Made by a program: the position numbers and the translations under genes. From NCBI GenBank assembly GCA_032716605.1, contig CM064523.1, forward strand, positions 41,323,526 to 41,387,525: a stretch of DNA of 64,000 nucleotides. Reading direction: 5' to 3'. This stretch comes from Paralithodes platypus. Lineage: Eukaryota; Arthropoda; Malacostraca; Decapoda; Lithodidae. Shown in pieces: positions 11,401-23,900 of the stretch; positions within the stretch are counted from its first letter, which is position 1; every line of letters begins with the position of its first letter. A model generated the notes under the pieces. The model did not search any database. It saw only the letters and a list, made by a program, of their open reading frames with translations, and was not told the origin of the DNA.

Positions 11401-11611
11401 ATTCAGACTGGGTTGTTGACCTTGGTGGGCAGAACAGTCATACACCACCCGTATTGGTGTGGTGACGCTGTCTTTCCTTACCCCATGATGGGCCAGATAG
11501 TGAACCCTACCCTTCTTACACGGTTCCCCGACATCGACTCTCTCAATAAAACCCCCATCCTCATAACTCCGAAATACATCGTCATACGCCTGGCGCGTGC
11601 TCGGTTCGTTA
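8406..11611 (-). pseudogene. BEL/Pao RT-RNase H-integrase (copy C), frame-broken and 5'-truncated
   Basis: On the minus strand the segment runs from RT (beginning just inside the N-terminal part at 11611) through RNase H and integrase to the DUF5641-like C-terminal domain (DVVLIKEDSPRLYW), with a natural stop at 8406. A five-base difference at about 10826 relative to sister copies splits it into two frames. Gag, protease, accessory ORF and 5' LTR are absent. RT carries the variant EKAVLM shared with the plus-strand pol segment at 4748-7217, so the two form a near-identical inverted pair of about 2.5-kb arms. A 15-base filler (11612-11626) joins its broken end to the next LTR. Confidence 0.88.
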
Positions 11612-11626
11612 AATTGATTTGGGGGC

Positions 11627-12410
11627 AACTATCAATGGAAGTTAAATATTACTAAGCTATAATGAATCAAATAAAATCAATCTAAATGAATACTCTATAT
11701 CTAAATTGAATTCAATCTGAAACAAGCTAATTTATATCCAAAGGTCTCACATAATAAATGTATATAATTATAGGGTAAGGTTATAAGGGTTAATATTAGC
11801 CAGGAATTAACTCACCAATAGTTCCACGTGGCAATGAGGCAAGGGAGAACGTTTTACCCAATATGGTGGTGGACAATGGGGAACGAGACTTCGGTCCCGA
11901 GACACGAGTCAAGTTAAAGAAAGAATAAATGATTACATGGGAATGGACATGAATATATGCTTATCTATCAGTCAGTCATGATGTCGATGAGAGCGTCGTG
12001 ATGGTGTAGCTGTGTGTATTGCTGTATGTGTATTGTGATTAGAGGCACAAAAGCACGATCAACTGAGGGCGGAAAATTAGATGTTAACTGGTTGGTGTTC
12101 GTGAAGGCTCTGACGTACCTCAAAGCACACCTTGCTGCCTTGGCAAACCGCCAGGAGCCCAAATTATCGTACCGCATTTAGGTTGCTCTATACGATAAAT
12201 TATATTAATATATACGATAAATTCATATATACTACATAAGACCATGGCAATATTGCTTAATAGCATATTAGGCCTTTTATAACTTAACTTATTTACAATC
12301 TTATAATATACGATCTACTCGTCCTACATCGTGCTGTAGGAGAGATCGTGACGTCACAGAGACATCCAAGATCACAAAAGAGTCATAGTCTATTGTATTT
12401 ATACGATAAA
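11627..12410 (-). mobile_element. BEL/Pao LTR (3' LTR of copy D)
   Basis: About 784 bp, nearly identical to the other LTRs. The 3' terminus is clipped at ACTATCAATGG (minus-strand end) where a short filler joins it to copy C. The CRE palindrome is conserved at 12349-12356. The 5' terminal dinucleotide is altered to TT, which would be expected to impair integrase end recognition. Confidence 0.88.
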
Positions 12411-12447
12411 CTCCCCCCACAAAAAAGACCTGAACCCCACCTTAAAC

Positions 12448-15400
12448 CTAAAGTTGCCCAGAGGCTATCTTCTGACGCCACAAGTCGACAGCGCCAGCAG
12501 CAGCGCGTCTGGGATGCGTTCCGGTCCGAGAATGATCACCATCAGTATGAGGTGAGTCGTTCCTTCGAGAATCCTCGGACCCAGCAATAACAGGTGGAGC
12601 CTCAGATTGCAATGCGGAATCTAGCTCCAAAGCGTACAAACGTGCGATAGGACGAACAGTATTTCCAGTGGCTGTCTTTAATAGCGCCACCCGCTCTACA
12701 GAGTCTGCCCCCTTGTATACCTCCAATACGCGGCCTAATTTCCAGTATAAACGAGGACTATCTTCTTTAATTAAAACAACGTCACCAACTGGGCCGTTGG
12801 TCTACCAGAGGGAGTAACACTCCTTTCCCTCAATGCTAGCAGATATTCACTAATCCACCGTTTCCTAAAATCCTCGATTATCCTGGATATATACTGGTAT
12901 CTCTTAGACACCGCTACCGCAGAGTACAACGAGGGATCCTCTAACTCTACTATGGACTGAAAATCAGATGGAAACGCAGTCAATGGTTTTCCATATAGCA
13001 AGTGAGCTGGCGTTAATGGTAGTGGTTCTTGCAGGTCGGTGTACACATATGTAAGCGGGCGATCATTCACGACTGCCTCTATCTCTGTGAGGACTGTCGT
13101 CAACTCACTCTTCTTTAATAGAGCACGTCCTACAACCGCTCTTAGTCCTGACTTTACTATGCCGACACACCGTTCCCACATGCCACCAAACCAAGGTGCC
13201 TTAACTGGAATGAACCTCCATTCGCACTTCTTCTCTCCCAAAAAAGTGATGATAGTAGGATCACTACTCATATCCTTTAGATATTTTGATGCTTGGACAT
13301 AAGTGGGAGCATTGTCGCTAAGAATGAGTTGAGGGAATGACCGACGGGCACAAAACCGTCTGAACGCCAGCATAAATTCTTCGCTAGACATATTATCACA
13401 TAGTTCTAGGTGTACCGCTCGAGACGTCGCACAGGTAAACAATAATATATAAACCTTCTCATGCTCCCTCGTCTTCAATGCCCCTGTGTAATCTAATCCT
13501 ACCGCTTGGAAAGGTTCTACGTGCTTTACACGGCACTCAGGTAGAGGTGGAGCTGGTCCAGTTGCATATGGTTTACCCTTTAGTCTCTGGCATATTACAC
13601 ACTTTCTCACTACGCGTCGAGCTACTTGTCGAACTCTGGGTATCCACCATGTGAGACGTAAAATTGATATAATATGACATACCCCGTAGTGTTTTACTTC
13701 CCTATGTGCACGTATGATCAATAGATCAGTAACGTGATGTCTTGTTGGCATAAGTATAGGTCGGTTTGTGCCGTCTGGTACACCCGACCACTTCAGGCGA
13801 CCCTCACACCTGATGAGGCCATTGTCTAGGTGCAACCTTAGTTGACGCACTATATTAGGCATTAATGTCTTATTCGAGCCTTTCAAGGATTCTAATTCAT
13901 TGGAAAAGGTTTCTACTTGAACCCATTTGATCAAAGTTACTTCAGCTGCTTTAAATTCACGAGCATCAATGCTGTGACCCCTGTTGCAGAGTTGGCCCGT
14001 TACTTTAAGCTTGAGATTGGATACATATCGCAATACCCAAGCTACAACTCTGACTAGTTTATTATAGTCACCGAATCTTGCCCACTTTATGATAGGACCC
14101 GGTGTCTCATTTGGTTGGGCTGTAACTGCCACTGTTTCCAGTGGCAGAAGTCCCTCACCAACAGCATGCCATATCGTCCATTCACTTTCATGGAGCAGCC
14201 ACTTTGGACCATGCCACCACAATTCGGACTTCATTAACTGGCTAGCCGTTATACCCCTAGTTATGAGATCACTAGGGTTTTCCTTTGTATTTACATAATG
14301 ATAAGCAACGTCTGGCAAAAGGGCTCTAATCTCATCTACCCTATTCCGCACATAAACTGGCAGAGACTTCTTGCTATGTATCCAGTTGAGTGCGACCTGA
14401 CTATCGCACCATACGTGAACGATTTCAATATTTAATTCGCTCTCGTATGCTGCGCGTACATGTTGCACCAGACGTGCTAATAGCAGCATGGCAGTCAATT
14501 CCATTTTAGGGATAGTTACCTTTTTAACCGGGGCTACTTTGGCCCGGGCTGTAACTAAATGTGCCCCAAATGAAGTAACAACATATATGGCTACCCCGTA
14601 TGCCGTGGCGCTAGCATCGCAAAACGTGTGTAACGTAACGTCACCGAACGCCGCCACTTTACGAGGTATAGGTTTAGTACATAGGATGGCATATTCATTC
14701 AACAACAATGTCCCTTGGTCATTCAGGTCCTCGGGCAAACTGTCATCCCATCCTATTTTACGTCTCCAAACTTCCTGCATTAGAATCCTAGCTCTTATGG
14801 TAACAGGTAATGCTAGACCCAAAGGATCAAAAAATTGCGCAACTTTGCTCAACAGACTTCTTTTTGTGTGCGCTCCTGTCTGCTGAGCAAAAGACCTTGT
14901 TTGAAAAGTTAGTATGTCATGTTTAGGTTGCCAGATCATCCCCAAATTTCTGGACTTTTCCTGGTTAAGAGATGCCGTACCATCCACCTGTATTAAACTC
15001 TGAAGATCTTCACTATTAGTAACCCACTCGCGGAGAAATAGATGTGCATCCGCAAACAATCTGCGTGCTTGCCAGTATGCATACAACAAATCATCTTGAC
15101 TATCGCTAGTACCCTGCAAATTGTCAATGTATAATCCGCGAGATAGTTTACTTGTGTCCTCATGAGTGTCAGCTAGATGTTTTCTGATTGTGGCATTTAA
15201 CAAAAACTGCGAGCAAGTGGCCCCAAAGAGTACAACCCGAAAACGGTATATTATGATGGGACTTTCAGAGTCGCTAATGTCGCTGAACCAAAGAAAGCGG
15301 GTAACATCTCTATCTTCCTCCTTTAGCTTGACCATCAAGAATGCTTTCTCGATGTCACTGGTATAGGCGTACTTTCCCAGCCTAACCGCAATAGATGTTG

Positions 15401-17732
15401 GGACAGGTCCGACACCATGGACGGACCTGTCAACAGGCAGTCATTCAGACTGGGTTGTTGACCTTGGTGGGCAGAACAGTCATACACCACCCGTATTGGT
15501 GTGGTGACGCTGTCTTTCTTTACCCCATGATGGGCCAGATAGTGAACCCTACCCTTCTTACACGGTTCCTTGACATCGACTCTCTCAATAAAACCCCTAT
15601 CCTCATAACTCCGAAATACATCGTCATACGCCTGGCGCGTGCTCGGTTCGTTAGACAATTTCCGCTGCAATGCGCGCAAGCGACCTAATGCCAAACCATA
15701 GTTGGTAGGCAGGCTTATCTCACTGTTCTTCCAGGGTAAACTAACTTTATATTGCTTGTCTGAGGCACAGTAGCACACAGACTCGTCAAACCTTTGTAGC
15801 GCAACTTCCGAGTCATAATCAGTCTCCATAGGATTAATGCCTATGTGATCCAATCTCCACAGTCGTTCCAGGTCGAACTCGGCAGCCATCTTAGGGTCAC
15901 TAGGTTGGGAATCCTCCCTTCCCAACTCCTCTGCCGCGGTTACATTGACTCTATATATCGAGACCGTGTCGACCAGGACCTTTGACTGTGTAGTATGCAC
16001 CTTTCCGCTCATGCAGTATCCAAATTTTGTGGGGATTAAAATTACACCACACATCTTTTTAAATCCAGGGTATACTACTTCATAATAATGATCCACACCA
16101 AGTAGAACATGCACCTCACTCTGATTTCCCATGGGATCTGACAAATTAACCCCTTTGCTACGTAATGCGTGTTCCACCTTCTTCACACCCACAGATACAT
16201 ATTCTGGTAGGGTGTCTACTACGATACAAGTCATAAAGTACCGGTTTTTACGATAGAAATATGAAATCTCCGCTATCTCGTAGTCTTGTTTATCAGTAAC
16301 CCCTGTGAAGCCCTGTAATCGAAGAGTCTCAGCCCCTACGATTCGGTGCTTCAGTCCCACTAGTACGGACCTCTTTATAAAGGAACGTTGAGACCCTTGA
16401 TCTAGAAGTACCCGACAAACTTTGTTACTGTCATTACCTTCCATGGGAATCTGTATTGTGGGCAATATAGTGGTGTCTTGCGTGCTACCTAGTGCCACAG
16501 TTGTAGTACCCTCATTTTTGACGTCTTTGACTTTATCTGCAGTAGGACACAACTTATCAAAGTGATGTCCTTTGCAGTGCCGACAGGGCCTTAAGTATGT
16601 AGCAGTACATTGTCCCTGCTTACCATGTTCCCCACTTAGACAACCTACACATAGCTTCAATCTTCTCGCCTGTGCTAGTTTTGTCTCATTTGTCGGGTAT
16701 TTTACACAGAAACTCCATTTATGTTTGTTGTTACATAGCTTACATAGAATCTGAGCAGGTTTCTTATACACACCCTCTTTCTTTACTTTAGTCCCCACTG
16801 TCATGCTTACTGTTCCCCTCTTCTCCACATTCTCACTCCCTCCCGACACATACATTCTCCCTTTGTTCAACTGTAGATTATTGATCTCCTTACTGAACTG
16901 AGTTTTGAATTCCCCCAGCTCAAATGATCTTACCTTATCAAGTATTGCCATAGGAAGCTTCTGACGCAAGATAATGACTATCATTTCCTGAGTGGTAAGC
17001 CCTAGGGTATCTAGCGATCGAGTATGGCACTCCATATTTGCCCTGAAGTTTGTCAACTCATCAACCTTATACTGTGGTTCTGCGAGCCCCAACAAGGCAA
17101 CGACATGGGCCATCTTCAACTGCTCTCTATCCCCGTATGTGGACTCTAATAAGTGTACCGCTTCAAGATAACTACCACCTACTACTGCAAAACCCTCTAT
17201 TAAATGTAAGGCCTCTCCTTCCATTTGTCCCTTCAGATAGTGAAACTTGCGTACATTATCCAAAGAGGATTCATGAACCGTAGATCGAAATACGTCCCAG
17301 AAAGCTAACCACTCGGTTAACTTGCCCCCAAATGTAGGAAGATTGAGCTTTGGGAGGTGTACAGTATGTTTTGGGTCAGCCCTTCTATGGGCCTCATTAT
17401 CGCCTCCCTTCTTACTTGCGACAGCACGCTGTAATAGGCGCTTCGCTCTAAAGACAGGTTCGTCATAGAGGGCGCGATTATCACACTCTGTAACTATCTC
17501 TTCCTCCTCTATCATGTCAGCCACAATCACCTCACTCAGAGCCGTAATACGACCGTGGGTAGCCTGGACGTTATCTAATCTAGCCTCCAATTCCTCTAGA
17601 TCAGCAGTAGTGATGAAAGTGTTTTAAGTCCACAATTAGCCTATTTAACACTCCCCGAAGTCCCGCCCTTTGATTTTTAGGGGCTTTGCTTAGCACCCCA
17701 CTAGACGGTGTCTCTTTATGGTCTTTATCCAT
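12448..17732 (-). pseudogene. BEL/Pao gag-pol (copy D), full domain set with four frame breaks
   Basis: From the start MDKDHKETPSS at 17732 to the natural stop at 12448 this region covers gag (DUF1759-like core, Cys/His knuckles), protease, RT, RNase H, integrase and the DUF5641-like tail. It is the most complete minus-strand pol region of the window. The frame is broken near 17622 (gag), 15382 (RT, after LSQHLLR), and 12788 (C-terminal domain, a four-base difference also present in the copy at 27404-30133). The pieces read as 17601-17732, 15335-17590, 12771-15338 and 12448-12726. The RT active-site box reads YIDN, as in every other copy. The integrase reads ISILRLTWW, again shared with the 27404 copy, so these two descend from one defective parent or from a segmental duplication. 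Confidence 0.9.
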
Positions 17733-17943
17733 TTTGCATGTGAGCCTATAGGCTATGTATCTAAATGTTACGTTACAAGGACAACGGCAAATCAATAGTC
17801 TAATTAAGAGACGCCAACCTGCGGACTTCTATGTTATGGAGAACAAATAGTACACTAAATAGCAATACCTACTAATGGATCATATTGAACAAGAAAAAAT
17901 GTTAGGTCAGGTCATATGTCACAGGAAGAAAAGAAAATTATTG

Positions 17944-19567
17944 GACGTTGCTTATCATTATGTAAATACAAAGGAAAACCCTAGTGATCTCATAACTAGG
18001 GGTATAACGGCTAGCCAGTTAATGAAGTCCGAATTGTGGTGGCATGGTCCAAAGTGGCTGCTCCATGAAAGTGAATGGACTATATGGCATGCTGTTGGTG
18101 AGGGACTTCTGCCACTGGAAACAGTGGCAGTTACAGCCCAACCAAATGAGCCACCGGGTCCTATCATGAAGTGGGCAAGATTCGGTGACTATAATAAACT
18201 AGTCAGAGTTGTAGCTTGGGTGTTGCGATATGTATCCAATCTTAAGCTTAAAGTAACGGGCCAACTCTGCAACAGGGGTCACAACATTGATGCAGCTGAA
18301 GTAACTTTGATCAAATGGGTTCAAGTAGAAACCTTTTCCAATGAATTAGAATCCTTGAAAGGCTCGAATAAGACATTAATGCCTAATATAGTGCGTCAAC
18401 TAAGGTTGCACCTAGACAATGGCCTCATCAGGTGTGAGGGTCGCCTGAAGTGGTCGGGTGTACCAGACGGCACAAACCGACCTATACTTATGCCAACAAG
18501 ACATCACGTTACTGATCTATTGATCATACGTGCACATAGGGAAGTAAAACACTACGGGGTATGTCATATTATATCAAATTTACGTCTCATATGGTGGATA
18601 CCCAGAGTTCGACAAGTAGCTCGACGCGTAGTGAGAAAGTGTGTAATATGCCAGAGACTAAAGGGTAAACCATATGCAACTGGACCAGCTCCACCTCTAC
18701 CTGAATGCCGTGTAAAGCACGTAGAACCTTTCCAGGCGGTAGGATTAGATTACACAGGGGCATTGAAGACGAGGGAGCATGAGAAGGTTTATATATTATT
18801 GTTAACCTGTGCGACGACTCGAGCGTACACCTAAACTATGTGATAATATGTCTAGCGAAGAATTTATGCTGGCGTTCAGACGGTTTTGTGCCCGTTCATT
18901 CCCTCAACTCATTCTTAGCGACAATGCCCCCACTTATGTCCAAGCATCAAAATATCTAAAGGATATGAGTAGTGATCTATCATCACTTTTTTGGGAGAGA
19001 AAAAGTGCGAATGGAGGTTCATTCCAGTTAAGGCACCTTGGTTTGGTGGAATGTGGGACGGTGTTCGGCATAGTAAAGTCAGGACTAAGAGCGGTTGTAG
19101 GACGTGCTCTATTAAAGAAGAGTGAGTTGACGACAGTCCTCACAGAATAGAGGCAGTCGTGAATGATCGCCCGCTTACATATGTGTACACCGACCTGCAA
19201 GAACCACTACCATTAACGCCAGCTCACTTGCTATATGGAAACCATTGACTGCGTTTCCATCTGATTTTCAGTCCATAGTAGAGTTAGAGGATCCCTCGTT
19301 GTACTCTGCGGTAGCGGTGTCTAAGAGATACCAGATGCCACTGGAACTACTGTTCGTCCTATCGCACGTTTGTACGCTTTGGAGCTAGATTCCGCATTGC
19401 AATCTGAGGCTCCACCTGTTATTGCTGGGTCCGAGAATTCTCTAAGGAACGACTCGCCTCTTACTGATGGTGATCATTCTCGGACCGGGACGCGTCCCAG
19501 ACGCGCTGCTGCTGGCGCCGTCGACTTGTGGCGTCAGAAGATAGCCTGTGGCAACTTTAGGTTTTAA
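17944..19567 (+). pseudogene. BEL/Pao RNase H end - integrase - DUF5641-like tail, heavily damaged
   Basis: The open part to 18834 covers the RNase H C-terminus (NPSDLITRG), the linker and the integrase zinc region (HREVKHYG, CVIC) up to VGLDYTG. Relative to sister copies it has a 12-base in-frame deletion near 18293. Several one- to two-base breaks follow at about 18822-19150, through the integrase catalytic core. About 225 bp is missing at 19336, which removes most of the C-terminal domain. The final residues (VDLWRQKIAC) remain recognisable to 19567. The apparent ATG at 17875 lies in spacer sequence of the neighbouring inverted copy and is not a real start. Confidence 0.85.
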
Positions 19568-19596
19568 TGGGTGTTCAGGTCTTTTTTGTGGGGTAG

Positions 19597-20373
19597 TGTA
19601 TCGTATAAATACGATAGAATATGACTCTTTTGTGATCTCTTATCTCTGTGACGTCATAATCTCTCCTACAGAACGACGTAGGACGAGTAGATCGTATATT
19701 ATAAGATTGTAAATAAGTTAAGTTATAAAAGGCCTAATATGCTATTAAGCAATATTGCCATGGTCTTATGTAGTATATATGAATTTATCGTATATATTAA
19801 TATAATTTATCGTATAGAGCAACCTAAATGCGGTACGATAATTTGGGCTCCTGGCGGTTTGCCAAGGCAGCAAGGTGTGCTTTTGAGGTACGTCAGAGCC
19901 TTCACGAACACCAACCAGTTAACATCTAATTTTCCGCCCTCAGTTGATCGTGCTTATGTGCCTCTAATCACAATACTCATACAGCATAACACACAGCTAC
20001 ACCATCACGACGCTCTCATCGACATCATGACTGACTGATAGATAAGCATAATATTCATGTCCATTCCCATGTAATCATATAATCAATGTTAAACTTGACT
20101 GGAGACACGGGACTGAAGTGTCGTTCCCCATTGTCCACCACAAGGGTAAAACGTTCTCCCTTGCCTCATTGCCACGTGGAACTATTGGTGAGTTAATTCC
20201 TGGCTAATATTAACCCTTATAACCTTACCCTATAATTATAATACATTTATTGTGAGACTTTGGATATAAATTAGCTTGTTTCAGATTGAATTCAATTTAG
20301 ATATAGAGTATAGATTAGGTATTTGATTCATTATAGCTTAGTAACATTTAACTTCCATTGATAGTTTACCACA
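19597..20373 (+). mobile_element. BEL/Pao LTR (3' LTR of copy E)
   Basis: 777 bp from TGTATCGTATAAATACG to TTTACCACA, right after the purine-rich tract. CRE palindrome at 19649-19656 and TATAAAAG at 19724-19731. Several small indels distinguish it from the other five LTRs. Confidence 0.9.
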
Positions 20374-20385
20374 TCGTGGTAATTT

Positions 20386-20690
20386 AAGATCGTGGCAATT
20401 GAGAGCCGGACGAAAGTCCGAGGGTTCTCAGCTGCGGAATATCAGGCTATAAAAAATTCTGTTAACCGCGCCCTGAGGTGTCGGTTATTGAAACGAAGCA
20501 CCGCTTTGTTTCCATAACACTCAGCATCCGAGACCTCGACCAGGATGGTGTCCACCTCGACTTAGACACCAATCAAGTCCTATATAACAAAATTGTAGGG
20601 CTAACGAAGCGTTGGCTAGAGAGGGACGCCGGGGTTGTGTCATTGCGCCTGCCTAAGTCCTGCTTCCCACCCATCGTCTTTCCCCAGTAA
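20386..20690 (+). pseudogene. SGNH hydrolase C-terminal fragment (copy F)
   Basis: Corresponds to about residues 134-233 of the accessory ORF at 3092-3793, starting at KIVAIESRTKVRGF. It keeps block V (DGVHLDLD) and the C-terminus RLPKSCFPPIVFPQ, but the frame is broken near 20486. The nucleophile and Asn blocks are absent, so this fragment is inactive. The open part from 20478 is only the final 70 residues. Confidence 0.85.
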
Positions 20691-20924
20691 TGTTCTTTTC
20701 AGTTTCAGACTTCCTGTGACATATGACCTGACCTAACATTTTTTCTTGTTCAATATGATCCATTAGTAGGTATATAGTGTACTATTTTTTCTCCATAACA
20801 TAGAAGTCCGCCGGTTGGCGTCTCTTAAGTAGCCTATTATTTGGCCGTTGTTTTTGTAACGTGATATTTAGATACATAGCCTATAGGCTCACATGCAAAA
20901 TGGATAAAGACCATAAAGAGACCA

Positions 20925-23900
20925 ATGAACAAGGGGACATATAACAGGATGCAGGAACAACTCTATGATAAACTGGCAAGGCTAGCCAAGCGATGGTTAG
21001 AGCCAGAATGCAGGGGCATCGTAGGGGCTGAGACTCTTCGATTACAGGGCTTCACAGGGGTTACTGATAAACAAGACTACGAGATAGCGGAGATTTCATA
21101 TTTCTATCGTAAAAACCGGTACTTTATGACTTGTATCGTAGTAGACACCCTACCAGAATATGTATCTGTGGGTGTGAAGAAGGTGGAACACGCATTACGT
21201 AGCAAAGGGGTTAACTTGTCAGATCCCATGGGAAATCAGAGTGAGGTGCATGTTCTACTTGGTGTGGATCATTATTATGAAGTAGTATACCCTGGATTTA
21301 AAAAGATGTGTGGTGTAATTTTAATCCCCACTAAATTTGGATACTGCATGAGCGGAAAGGTGCATACTACACAGTCAAAGGTCCTGGTCGACACGGTCTC
21401 GATATATAGAGTCAATGTAACCGCGGCAGAGGAGTTGGGAAGGGAGGATTCCCAACCTAGTGACCCTAAGATGGCTGCCGAGTTCGACCTGGAACGACTG
21501 TGGAGATTGGATCACATAGGCATTAATCCTATGGAGACTGATTATGACTCGGAAGTTGCGCTACAAAGGTTTAACGAGTCTGTGTGCTACTGTGCCTCAG
21601 ACAAGCAATATAAAGTTATTTTACCCTGGAAGAACAGTGAGATAAGCCTGCCTACCAACTATGGTTTGGCATTAGGTCGCTTGCGCGCATTGCAGCGGAA
21701 ATTGTCTAACGAACCGAGCACGCGCCAGGCGTATGACGATGTATTTCGGAGTTATGAGGATAGGGGCTTTATAGAGAGAGTCGATGTCAGGGAACCGTGT
21801 AAGAAGGGTAGGGTTCACTATCTGGCCCATCATGGGGTAAAGAAAGACAGCGTCACCACACCAATACGGGTGGTGTATGACTGTTCTGCCCACCAAGGTC
21901 AACAACCCAGTCTGAATGACTGCCTGTTGACAGGTCCGTCCATGGTGTCGGACCTGTCCCAACATCTATTGCGGTTTAGGCTGGGAAAGTTCGCCTATAC
22001 CAGTGACATCGAGAAAGCATTCTTGATGGTCAAGCTAAAGGAGGAAGATAGAGATGTTACCCGCTTTCTTTGGTTCAGCGACATTAGCGACTCTGAAAGT
22101 CCCATCATAATATACCGTTTTCGGGTTGTGCTCTTTGGGGCCACTTGCTCGCAGTTTTTGTTAAATGCCACAATCAGAAAACATCTAGCTGACACTCATG
22201 AGGACACAAGTAAACTATCTCGCGGATTATACATTGACAATTTGCAGGGTACTAGCGATAGTCAAGATGATTTGTTGTATGCATACTGGCAAGCACGCAG
22301 ATTGTTTGCGGATGCACATCTATTTCTCCGCGAGTGGGTTACTAATAGTGAAGATCTTCAGAGTTTAATACAGGTGGATGGTACGGCATCTCTTAACCAG
22401 GAAAAGTCCAGAAATTTGGGGATGATCTGGCAACCTAAACATGACATACTAACTTTTCAAACAAGGTCTTTTGCTCAGCAGACAGGAGCGCACACAAAAA
22501 GAAGTCTGTTGAGCAAAGTTGCGCAATTTTTTGATCCTTTGGGTCTAGCATTACCTGTTACCATAAGAGCTAGGATTCTAATGCAGGAAGTTTGGAGACG
22601 TAAAATAGGATGGGATGACAGTTTGCCCGAGGACCTGAATGACCAAGGGACATTGTTGTTGAATGAATATGCCATCCTATGTACTAAACCTATACCTCGT
22701 AAAGTGGCGGCGTTCGGTGACGTTACGTTACACACGTTTTGCGATGCTAGCGCCACGGCATACGGGGTAGCCATATATGGTGTTACTTCATTTGGGGCAC
22801 ATTTAGTTACAGCCCGGGCCAAAGTAGCCCCGGTTAAAAAGGTAACTATCCCTAAAATGGAATTGACTGCCATGCTGCTATTAGCACGTCTGGTGCAACA
22901 TGTACGCGCAGCATACGAGAGCGAATTAAATATTGAAATCGTTCACGTATGGTGCGATAGTCAGGTCGCACTCAACTGGATACATAGCAAGAAGTCTCTG
23001 CCAGTTTATGTGCGGAATAGGGTAGATGAGATTAGAGCCCTTTTGCCAGACGTTGCTTATCATTATGTAAATACAAAGGAAAACCCTAGTGATCTCATAA
23101 CTAGGGGTATAACGGCTAGCCAGTTAATGAAGTCCGAATTGTGGTGGCATGGTCCAAAGTGGCTGCTCCATGAAAGTGAATGGACGATATGGCATGCTGT
23201 TGGTGAGGGACTTCTGCCACTGGAAACAGTGGCAGTTACAGCCCAACCAAATGAGCCACCGGGTCCTATCATAAAGTGGGCAAGATTCGGTGACTATAAT
23301 AAACTAGTCAGAGTTGTAGCTTGGGTGTTGCGATATGTATCCAATCTTAAGCTTAAAGTAACGGGCCAACTCTGCAACAGGGGTCACAACATTGATGCTC
23401 GTGAATTTAAAGCAGCTGAAGTAACTTTGATCAAATGGGTTCAAGTAGAAACCTTTTCCAATGAATTAGAATCCTTGAAAGGCTCGAATAAGACATTAAT
23501 GCCTAATATAGTGCGTCAACTAAGGTTGCACCTAGACAATGGCCTCATCAGGTGTGAGGGTCGCCTGAAGTGGTCGGGTGTACCAGACGGCACAAACCGA
23601 CCTATACTTATGCCAACAAGACATCACGTTACTGATCTATTGATCATACGTGCACATAGGGAAGTAAAACACTACGGGGTATGTCATATTATATCAAATT
23701 TACGTCTCACATGGTGGATACCCAGAGTTCGACAAGTAGCTCGACGCGTAGTGAGAAAGTGTGTAATATGCCAGAGACTAAAGGGTAAACCATATGCAAC
23801 TGGACCAGCTCCAACTCTACCTGAATGCCGTGTAAAGCACGTAGAACCTTTCCAAGCGGTAGGATTAGATTACACAGGGGCATTGAAGACGAGGGAGCAT

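Larger units (their letters stand above)
11627..17943 (-). mobile_element. BEL/Pao copy D: 3' LTR, pol, gag and spacer; accessory ORF and 5' LTR missing
   Basis: This is the longest minus-strand copy. It comprises the 3' LTR (11627-12410), a gag-pol region (12448-17732) and the upstream spacer to about 17943. There it ends inside the region where the SGNH hydrolase ORF should finish, and plus-strand RNase H/integrase sequence begins with a one-base overlap (GACGTTGC). The LTR lacks the last few terminal bases, and its first two bases read TT instead of TG. Confidence 0.9.
17944..20373 (+). mobile_element. BEL/Pao copy E: 3' pol fragment plus 3' LTR, more decayed
   Basis: This plus-strand fragment begins at the end of RNase H (DVAYHYVNTKENPSD), continues through integrase and the C-terminal domain, and ends with a 3' LTR (19597-20373). 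It carries many more small indels than its neighbours, including within the LTR near 20080-20150 and 20240-20330. It is therefore either older or from a poorly polished stretch. A 12-base filler (20374-20385) joins the LTR end to copy F. Confidence 0.88.
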
